Both the position numbers and the translations under genes were made by a program. The notes under the pieces are model-generated. The model ran no database searches. It was not told the origin of the DNA and saw only the letters and a list, made by a program, of their open reading frames with translations. From Edaphochlamys debaryana (Eukaryota; Chlorophyta; Chlorophyceae; Chlamydomonadales): 64,000 nucleotides of DNA. Below are positions 56,301 through 64,000 of the stretch, one piece after another. Positions within the stretch are counted from its first letter, which is position 1, and each line of letters opens with the position of its first letter. The stretch covers positions 1,426,001-1,490,000 of the forward strand of contig JAEHOE010000011.1 of NCBI GenBank assembly GCA_016858145.1, given 5' to 3'.

Positions 56301-59300
56301 GTAGAATACTGGATGCGGCAGTACGGCACGTGCGTCAGGACGCTGGCAGACGCCAGTGGAGCAAAGCGCCTGACGGACTGCCTGCTAACCCGGCCTGCCG
56401 CCTAAACCTGCCCCTTAAGCTCACTGTGGCAGTTGATGGCATTCCTGCCACATGCTTGAACCCCGTCCCAGCCACCGGACCCCCGAGCCCCGCCCGCCCG
56501 CCCCAGGCCGGCCCCCCACGCAGACCAGCACCCACCGGCCCGGGCTCGAATCCCTCGCCGTCTCCGTCGTCGTCGCCTTCCCCGTCCGCCCCGCCCGAGC
56601 CGCCGTCCTGCCCGTTCTCGTCCGGCTGTAGCGGCAGGTACGGCAACTGGTAGCCCGCCGCCGCGGCGGCGGCCGCCAGCGCGGCGGCGGCGGCCGAGTG
56701 GGGGTGGTTGGTGAACAGCGCGGCGGCGGCCGCCGCCGCGGCGGCGCCGTCAGGCTGGGAGTGCGCGGGGTGCAGGGCCGAGGGCGGCGCCCGCGGGGGG
56801 GAGTCTTGCTGCTTAATGGAGTGGGCCGCGGCGGCGTCGAGGAGGCCTGTGGTTTGTAAAGAAGGGTGGAGGAGGAGGGGGGTCTTAGGAGTGGGGAACG
56901 GGGGTACACTAGACTGGGACCATGAGACCACGACCCGTGCGGAGCTGCAGCGGGCCACCCTGCTCCCAACGCTGTCCCGCCCCTTGTCATGTGCCCGACC
57001 CCAGCCCCCTAAACACGCCATCCCTCTGCCCCCGAAGCCCACCCGTGATGCGCGCCCGGATGAGGTCGCGCGGGGCCATCTCGGCATTGGGCGAAGCCAG
57101 GTACAGTCGGCAGTGCTGCGACGCAGCCGACTCATCGTCGCTGTACTGCGCACAGACCTTCCTGCAAGGCGCGGGAGCAGGGGCGGGAGGAGGGACAGAT
57201 GTTTGAGGTGTGGTGAACGGGCGTTGCCTCGAGGTGGGCCACGACATTCTGGGGTGCGAGCGACAACAGCCCGGGAGGGAAACACGTGCCACTCAACCAT
57301 GTGCCCCCTCAGCCCTCCCACGGCCGCCCGTACACGGCAAGGACCTGCAAACCGCCGAGCACTTCCCCCACTTCCCAGGCTCATGTCCTCGCAAGCCGTC
57401 GCCCCAGCTCTGCCGCCGGCCGCGCGCCCCTCCCCACCTGAAGTGGTCGAACGCCGGCCCCAGGGCGCTGTCGCTGGCAATGGGCACCACCTCGGCGAAG
57501 TAGCGGTACTTGAACTGCCAGGGAGAGGGTGCCTCGATCTGGGTCGGGGGTAAGTGGGGTCGGGGGCGCGGGCACACGGGTTAGGGGACTTGTTGGTAGG
57601 GAGACAGGGCAGGGTGTACCGTCACAAGCGCGGTGTGGTTTGGGGCTTGGGGTCCGGATAGGGGCAGGCTGCGCAAGCGGGTTCGTGTTGAAACGCTTTG
57701 GGCGCCAGCCTGAATGTGTCGGTGACGACATCAGGGCCTGCTAGGCCGCTCCATGCGAGGCTTACGCATCTCTATGCTCGCGGTCCCAGCCCGCAGCAGG
57801 CCCACCTGCAGGAAGGACCGCAGGGCGGACGAGAGCTCCGCCAGAGACCGCGGCTGCGCCTCCGGGGGTGGGAGCGTCCAGAGGCCCAGGTTCTCCTCCA
57901 CCTGCGAACCCGGGTGCGGCTGGGCTCAGACGGGCCGTCCAGAAGTCTAGCTCTTGCTTGGCTATCACCCCGGCTATCACCCCTAGCCTGGGCGTTAGCA
58001 TCGCCACCCTCCCCATCCGCAGGCGACAGCTCGCTGCTGGCAAGCCCTGGCATGCGGGGCCCTCGGTGCGGGCCAAAGCTTCCGTTCCTTCTCCGTCCAC
58101 TAGCCATTCCTGTTCCGAGCTCGGTACGGTCCATTTTCCCACACAATCCCGTAAGCCTTGACGGCCGGGCTGCGCGCACGGCAGCCCTGCCCTCTCTGCG
58201 AACGCACCGTGGTGACCCGCCGCTTGCCGCCGGGCACCTCCGGCTCCCCCACGGCCTCGCTGGTGCGGATGAGGAGGATGCGCGTGGGTCGAGGCCCCGC
58301 TGCATAAGCCAGAGCCGGAAGGGACAACGAGCCGGAACATGGCGTTAGAGAGGACCCTGGCTCTGCAAAGGAACCTTGGGCGTCTATTGCACTCGCACAG
58401 GTACTACCCAACAAGAGCCGGAATGACAAGGGGACACAGGGGCCCCGTTCACCCGGCAGAGCGTCCCCAGTGACTTTCGCCGCCGTGTTTGGCGTGAAGG
58501 TTGAGAAGGTGAATCCATCTGCGGGAGGAGTGACATCAGCATGGGAAAGGAACTTGTCGGTGGTCGGAGCTGACCTGGCCACGTCGCTATCTGTCTTGCA
58601 CCGCCAACCAAACCCCGTCCGCTCATGATACGGGGATGGCAAGCCTCCCACCCCCCTCTGCACGTCGTGCTCCGCCCGCTCCAGCCGCTTCGTAGATGCC
58701 AGCAACATGCACCCCGAGCTGTGTGCCGTACAGCCGTACAGGGCCGTGCCTACGGCTTCAGCGGCCGTACGTACCCCCCGGGCTGTGCGCCGTTCAGCCG
58801 AATGGGCACCAAAAGCGCATGCGCCCCACCTGGATCGGTGGGATACACGACGCCGTCTAGCGCCACGTTGCCTAGCCGGAAGTAGTCGCGGATGGTGGGC
58901 ATATGTAGCTTGCCCTGCATGGAGCACAGGCAGGGAGGGCCCGGGCAAGGAGTGGTGGGTTGAGGCACCCGTAACGGCCCCCCCCCCCGAGCCGACCACA
59001 CCTCAACCACCGGTGAGCCAACTTTGCCAACATTGGTTGGGACCGCCCCTCGGTTGTGGGGCGGTTGTGACGGTTGATATGCCTTCACATGTCGCCGCAT
59101 GTCAAGTGATCGCCGGCGTCTCTTCGGCTCCCGCTCCCATTTCAGCCCAATTCAGCCCTAGCCCTAGCAACGGTCAGATCGGCCCAGCCCCTTGCGCCCA
59201 GAAGACGGGCAAGTGACAGTGACCGACCAGACGGCCCGACAAGCGGACCGAAAACGCACGAGCGGGGTCCGCCCCGCGGCGGCACCGCCGAGACCCGGCG

Positions 59301-59432
59301 TGTGACACACCCAGTCTAGTTACGCACCCAACCTGATTGGCGTACCTCAATCAGCTGGAAGTAGGCCCGTGGGGGCGGCGTGCCATCCGCGCCAGGCTCG
59401 CCATAAGAGATGAGCACAGTGCCGGACGCCAT
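52587..59432 (-). CDS. Gene H: 700-residue protein with a Cys/His cluster
   Basis: Seventeen exons on the minus strand: 59432-59346, 58914-58830, 58299-58208, 57901-57806, 57538-57438, 57161-57043, 56846-56536, 56122-55953, 55663-55570, 55315-55257, 54928-54815, 54510-54402, 54172-54023, 53838-53707, 53523-53311, 53031-52926 and 52651-52587. Phase is kept, giving 700 aa. Residues 1 to about 205 look like a folded domain, with FQLIEGKLHMPTIRDYFRLG, RILLIRTSEAVGEPE and FKYRYFAEVVPIASDSALG. A poly-Ala and acidic linker and a Gly11 tract follow. Residues 386-443 hold a Cys/His cluster (CLACGHTC, then YHTDCVRKHFLRHH) that could bind zinc. The rest is low complexity, with a Gln/Gly/Leu part and a Pro11 tract. 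There is no signal peptide. I do not recognise the family; a nuclear or cytosolic scaffold is only a guess. The intron at 54022 needs a GC donor (CAG|GCAAGG). Confidence 0.78.
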
Positions 59433-60313
59433 GCCGGCGTAAGCCGCCGCGGGCCCTCCAGCCGCACAGGGCAGGAGCTGAGGTTCGACTGACTAAGTGG
59501 TCGCCGGCCTCTAGTCCGGGCGGGCGCGGCCAGCAGGCGCCTGGGCGCAGGGCATCGGGAGCGGCATGATGAGTTGCTGCTGGCTTCTCGCGAGGTCGAG
59601 TTGGCCCGCGATGGGAGCGGGGGTAGCAGGGGTGAGCCGATGGCACATCGGCGCAAGGGGTGCTAGTTCCGCGCGGTCCCAATAAATGGAACTCTGTTCT
59701 GGAACTGGTTCCTCGCAGACGTCCTCTCGTGGACAGCCCGGCCTTGCCCAGCCGGCCACGGCCCAAGTGACCCCGCCCAGAGCGAACCCGGCCGCGGATC
59801 CAGGCCGCCCGTGCAGCGCACTTGCCTGCGCTCCGCTTCAAAGTTCAGATGGGCGGGCTCGACAGGCTCCTGAGGCTCCTGAGCTCCAGCAATGCCCAAC
59901 AGGTCCAAGTCAGGTACAGCTACTAGATGGTATCGAAAGGAAGCAGTCTAGGGGCCGGTTTGCCCTCCGATGGCCCGGCCTGGCCGCCCGGTGCGCTCAG
60001 CGCCCCTAAACAGCAGCCGCAGAACTCAGAATGCTAGCTGGGTTCACACGTCAGGGAGCTGGCTGGCCGAGCTGCGCGCCAAAGGATTGAACGCGGATGG
60101 GCGTCCTTGGGCGGCATGGCGCTCCACCCCTTCAGCGAGCACCCAGCGAGAAAGCAAACACCCAGCACCACCTCCGCACAGATCAACGTTTCGTGGCATC
60201 TTCACTTGCCAGCTGAGGCGAAAGTTGACTAGAGCCGGCAGACCGCGACCACAGTCCCGACACACCGCCCCGGAAACCTTAGAGCCCTCTTGCCTGACCC
60301 AGCACACCTCTGA
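59433..60313. other. Intergenic region between genes H and I
   Basis: Divergent promoters for gene H (minus) and gene I (plus) should lie here. It contains copy 2 of the dispersed repeat at 59786-59866. No coding exon was supported. Confidence 0.45.
59786..59866 (+). repeat. Dispersed repeat, copy 2
   Basis: Matches 50372-50452 in the same orientation. The first 36 bases are identical in both copies. Confidence 0.75.
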
Positions 60314-61345
60314 ATGTCGCAAGACGGAAGCGCCGGCAATGAGCCGTCTACTCTGGCGGTAACTGACAATACCGAGCATGCCGGACCTCACGAGCTCGGC
60401 GCTAACGGGGCCAGCACCAAGCCGGCACAGGTAGGATTGTGCACATCTTGCGCCACAGCAAGACTTTCAGGGAACTTTGGGAAGGCCGTTGCGGGGGCCA
60501 GTTGCGGCAGTGTCGAAGGGACTGCACGCCCCTCTCCCATGCCTCAATTCTCCGAGCGCCTCGGTGCCCTACAACCAGCTGGGGCTTTCCCACATCACGC
60601 TGCGGCCCGTTTCCTCTCCGCTGCACGGCCGTAACGTGGATAAACTGCCCCCTGCCCCCTTTGTTTTGCCTGCACTCCGACGTAGAACAAGAGCCCAGCC
60701 AAGCCCCGGGCTCCTCCCCCGCCCATGAGCGCCGAGGAGATGGCGGCCGCTGCCGCGATGGCTACCGCCGCCGCCACGGCCGCCGTGCTCAAGGGCGGTG
60801 CCAACCCCGCCGCCACCAGCGACGCCGCGCACGCCGCTGCCAGCGCTGCCGCCCACAAGTCCCCCGGGCCGGCCTCAGCTCCCAAGATGCTGGCCTCGGC
60901 CGCAAGGGGAGGGGAGCGTGGCTCTCCTTCGAGGTCTCCGGCCCCCGCAAAGCCGCGGGGCCCGCCGCGGGCTCGGTCTCCCGGGGCCGACGCTGGCCCG
61001 TCCCCCGGGGCCGGGGCCGGTGCCAACCGTGGCAACGGCGGAGTGGCACGCCAGCCGCGGCCGCCCCCGCCGCCCATGTCGGAGGAGGAGATGGCCGCCG
61101 CCACGGCCGCCGCCAGCGCGGCGGCGCTAGCGGCGCTGTCCGGGAGCAAGCCGACCGGCAGCGGCGCGGCGGCGGCGTCCTCCGCCCCGGCCGACCCGGC
61201 CTCCTCGGTCCTGGCCGCGCTGGCCGGGACGGACCGGAAGGCAGCGGCCATTGCCGCCATCCCGCCGCCCGCGGACGCAGGCGGCAAGAAGGATAAGGAG
61301 GCAGCCGCCGACCCCGTGCCGGCGGCTGACGCGGCTGCTGAGTAG
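60314..61345 (+). CDS. Gene I: Ala-rich protein with two PPPPMS-EEM motifs
   Basis: Two exons, 60314-60430 and 60686-61345, giving 258 aa. The upstream exon (MSQDGSAGNEPSTLAV...) ends CAG|GTAGG. It joins in frame to a segment reading NKSPAKPRAPPPPMSAEEMA. The same motif recurs near residue 165 as QPRPPPPPMSEEEMA, each time followed by a poly-Ala helix. This duplication is why I include the sequence upstream of the ATG at 60725 as coding. Between them is an Arg/Ser/Pro-rich linker (RSPAPAKPRGPPRARSPG). The tail is acidic and Lys-rich. No signal peptide or known domain is visible. If the upstream exon is wrong, the protein would start at 60725 with 206 aa. Function unknown. Confidence 0.6.
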
Positions 61346-62697
61346 GCTAGCGTGCCTGGGTGGTGTGGCAGCACGCGGGACGGTCCGGGCGGGCTGATTC
61401 AGTCCTTCTCGGGCTGAATCAGTCCTCTCTGCTGCGCCCGTAGCCTCTGGGAGTCACAGCTGGTGGCGACAAGCCATCTTGGCTGGCTTGCCTGGGTCAG
61501 GTCGGATGGGATTATGGGGTGCATGTGCCCGTGCGATGCGGATGGCTCACGGCAGGCCAGCGAAGGGGCCTCCCCGCTCTGTTGGGGGATCGATCTAGAA
61601 AGGCGTGCTGAGACGGCGGGCGGCGTGGGCGGGCGGCATCAACGGGCGTCGTTGGGGCAAGCCTGCCGGTACTCCCAGCGGAGGAGGTGGATGTGGAGGC
61701 AGCGGAGGTGGGAAAGTATACGAGGGCACGGTGGGAAGGAATCAATAAGGGCAGATAGACCGTAGGTAGGTTGTGCTGCCGGGATCGAATAGAATGCGCA
61801 CGTAGCGGTTGTCACCGGGCGGGGGCCTCCCATCAGACTCACGGCATGGTGTATGGCGCATGCGGGTGTGGGATTGCACCCTTCCGCCTTCGTCTTCGCA
61901 AGCGGGTCAGGGCCATGCTAGCTTGGGCTCTCGAAGGACGTCTTGATGTGATAGGTGTCGGGGCATCAAGATGCTGGTCGAAAGACACCTTCGTAGGCTT
62001 GTTGTTGTTGTTACACGGGCAAGGGTATCAGCCGTGAACTCCCGTACGGGCCGTGGGCCAAAGGGATGTGTGTCCAGCGAGGCGCGAGTCATCACACAGT
62101 CATCACAGTCATCATATGTTGCGGCTGGCCGGGGTGGAACCCGCACCACCCTCGTGGGCCTTGAGTGGATAGTACCGGAGTGGGACGGGGGCCAAGAAGT
62201 ACTGGTGAAGAAAGTTGCTCGGATCTAGGATTTGGTGCTACCTGCCCTGCGGTCGAAGGCTGAGAACTTACGGAGGCTCATACTCACTGGGGCGGTGGGG
62301 CTGGCCGGCAGCCAAGGGGCCTGTAAGTCTGTAACCCGTCCGGATGCAGCTGTGGTCTGTGCACAGGAGCATGCCAGACCTGTCTGGGAGTCCGGAAGAC
62401 AGTGCAGCACATGGGAGGTGTGCATGGGAGTCTCCTGCAGACGGCGGGGACAGCATGCAGGTTCCGGGCACTGCGGGTAGCAGCCCGCGTTGACCCGCAT
62501 GTGCATCTCGCAGCCATCCGTAGCACTGTGCGTACCCGCTCACAGTGTGCACTCCGTGCTCGCTGTTTGGTTATGTACAGCTAAAGTATTCCCTTCACTG
62601 CAGCGCTGTTGCCCAGTTCGCAAAGTTGTGCGTGCGTATAGCTCTCCTGCGCGTGTCGCGCTCTACATCACTGGAGCCTACTTTTGATTGAAACGCA
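61346..62697. other. Intergenic region between genes I and J
   Basis: About 1.35 kb with no supported exon. A plus-strand TGTAA near 62328 could end the gene I transcript only if its 3' UTR is about 1 kb long. The last few hundred bases should be the promoter and 5' UTR of gene J. Confidence 0.4.
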
Positions 62698-64000
62698 ATG
62701 CCACGAGGTTCGGGTGTTCGCGGAGGTGGTGGCAAGCATGACGACGCGCGCATTGCTCCCGAGGACGGCGCTGAGGAACTTGAGTTGAATGAGGTAAGCT
62801 CCAGCTGCTTGGTAAGATGCTACCGCCCTAGCGGCTGCTGCCATAGCGAGCATACCAGCCGCTTCCCACACCCACAATCCCAATTCCCTCGCTGGTGTCG
62901 AGGGTCCCGGGGATCCGTGCCGTCACGCGTGCATGGACCGGCCCTCATCCCTCTGTACCTGCCCTTCAACCCCGCACATATGCAGAACCAGGCTGAGTCA
63001 GACGAGGAGGGCGACGGCCCTGAGGGCCCGGCGCCGGCGGGGGCAGACGGGTCTCGCAGGGGTCGCAGGGGCCGGGGCGCGCGGCGGCGGCCCTCCTCCG
63101 GCCCCCAAACTCAAGACGTTGCTCCAACGGATGACGGTGACACCGCCGCCGCGGCGGCAGCGGCGACGGCAGCGGCAGCAGCAGCCCTCGGCCGCTCCTC
63201 CAAAGGCGCTGGCGGCAGCTCGGGCGACACAGCACCGCAGCAGCCTCCCGGGCCAGCGTCGGCGCCGGCCGCCGCCAAGCCCCCACCCGGCAACCCAACC
63301 GATGCCGCCCTCCCTGCGGCGCCCTCGCCAGCTCCGGCCTCACCCGCGCCCCCGCGGCCCCGCGCCAGCGGAGCTGGGGCCCTCGGCGGCGGTGTGGCGC
63401 TTTTCGCACGCGCTCTAGGCGGCGGCGGCTCGGCGGCGGGGTCCCGCTCCGCCAGCAGTAGCCGGCCCGCCTCCGCCAGGGCCCCACGGACCCCCACCCC
63501 CGAGCCGCCGTCGGAGCCCGAGGAGGCCGCGGGAGCCGCGGCAGGCGCGGCGGCGGCGGCGGCGGCGGCGGCGGTTGTACCGGTGACGCACGAGCCTGTG
63601 GTTACCGCTCGGGCAGAGGCCAGCGGGGCTGCGGCCGTCAGCACGCGGCGCGCTAGCACGGATGCGTCGTCCGCAAAGGGGCGGCGGCGCTCAGTGGAGG
63701 CACCCGCACAGCAGCCGGCGGGCGGAGCAGCGGCGGCGGGGGCTGAGGCCGGGGAGGCCGCGGCGGCGGGGCGAGGCAAGGCCGGGGCAGGCCGGGGCAA
63801 GGCCGGGGCGGACGACGGAGGCGAGGTGCCCGCTTCGAAGGCGGCGGCCGCGGCTGCTGCCGCCGCAGCGGTAGTGGCAGCGGTGGTGCAGCCCGTGACT
63901 GTCCGCGCCGCCTCCCCTTCACTGGCTTCGGCCGCGACGGCCGTGCGCGACGCTTCGCCCTCGGCCTCTCGAGGGGCATCCTCGCCCGCACCGCCTCGCC
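62698..64000 (+). CDS. Gene J: disordered Ala/Gly/Arg-rich protein, 5' part
   Basis: Exon 1 is 62698-62793 (32 codons) and exon 2 runs from 62986 to the window edge with no stop. The N-terminus is MPRGSGVRGGGGKHDDARI followed by an acidic patch (EDGAEELELNE). Exon 2 begins with another acidic patch, then an Arg/Gly-rich stretch (RRGRRGRGARRRP) that may bind nucleic acid. After it come long poly-Ala runs mixed with Pro, Ser and Gly. No folded domain or signal peptide is seen in the 370 residues available. Long regions of this kind are common linkers in volvocine nuclear proteins, so the functional domain may lie beyond the window. Function unknown. Confidence 0.6.
   Translation, partial: MPRGSGVRGGGGKHDDARIAPEDGAEELELNEVSSSCLVRCYRPSGCCHSEHTSRFPHPQSQFPRWCRGSRGSVPSRVHGPALIPLYLPFNPAHMQNQAESDEEGDGPEGPAPAGADGSRRGRRGRGARRRPSSGPQTQDVAPTDDGDTAAAAAAATAAAAAALGRSSKGAGGSSGDTAPQQPPGPASAPAAAKPPPGNPTDAALPAAPSPAPASPAPPRPRASGAGALGGGVALFARALGGGGSAAGSRSASSSRPASARAPRTPTPEPPSEPEEAAGAAAGAAAAAAAAAVVPVTHEPVVTARAEASGAAAVSTRRASTDASSAKGRRRSVEAPAQQPAGGAAAAGAEAGEAAAAGRGKAGAGRGKAGADDGGEVPASKAAAAAAAAAAVVAAVVQPVTVRAASPSLASAATAVRDASPSASRGASSPAPPR

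Overview
The window reads as nuclear DNA from a volvocine green alga (Chlamydomonas-like). It is very GC-rich, and the genes are split by many short introns with GTGAG/GTGCG-type donors. TGTAA poly(A) signals lie a few hundred bases after several stop codons. Typical products are present: Ser-Pro-rich extracellular proteins, a Cys-rich secreted protein and a thylakoid-lumen PsbP-domain protein. No single frame explains the genes, so I rebuilt them exon by exon. Every model keeps codon phase across all of its junctions.

Left part (1-11 kb): an ANP32-type acidic leucine-rich nuclear protein (+, 1170-2922), a secreted Cys-rich protein with an Ala/Lys/Pro stalk (+, 4021-6632), and a multi-pass membrane protein of unknown function (-, 10929-7832).

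Centre (12-48 kb): a cluster of one family of secreted, Ala-rich, low-complexity proteins that resemble silk or elastin in composition. Four full genes are present: A (-, 775 aa), B (-, 876 aa), C (-, 1677 aa) and D (+, 1729 aa). A short divergent member E (+, 45998) carries an in-frame stop, and the 3' end of a further decayed copy lies at 45172-45610. Each full gene has a signal peptide and 11-12 small exons that each encode one Ala-rich helical module. Two cysteines straddle the last small-exon junction. A long C-terminal exon follows with 20-residue Ala-rich repeats and then gene-specific arrays: Ser-Pro tracts in A and B, SPAPAGE heptads in C and D, then GGTPA pentads in C or a 16-residue unit in D. 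C and D form a palindrome of about 3.7-kb arms around a spacer of about 1 kb. Even their introns are nearly identical, yet their long arrays differ. I regard this cluster as the most interesting content of the window.

Between D and E, gene F (-, 44327-38825) encodes a secreted protein with coiled-coil-like stretches in 20 exons, several of them micro-exons. Its 3' end appears to overlap that of D.

Right part (48-64 kb): a PsbP-domain protein resembling PPD1 (+, 48192-49643), a 17-exon gene H (-, 59432-52587) for a 700-residue protein with a Cys/His cluster, an Ala-rich protein I (+, 60314-61345), and the 5' part of a disordered Ala/Gly/Arg-rich protein J (+, 62698 to beyond the window). All functional calls rest on reading the sequence alone.
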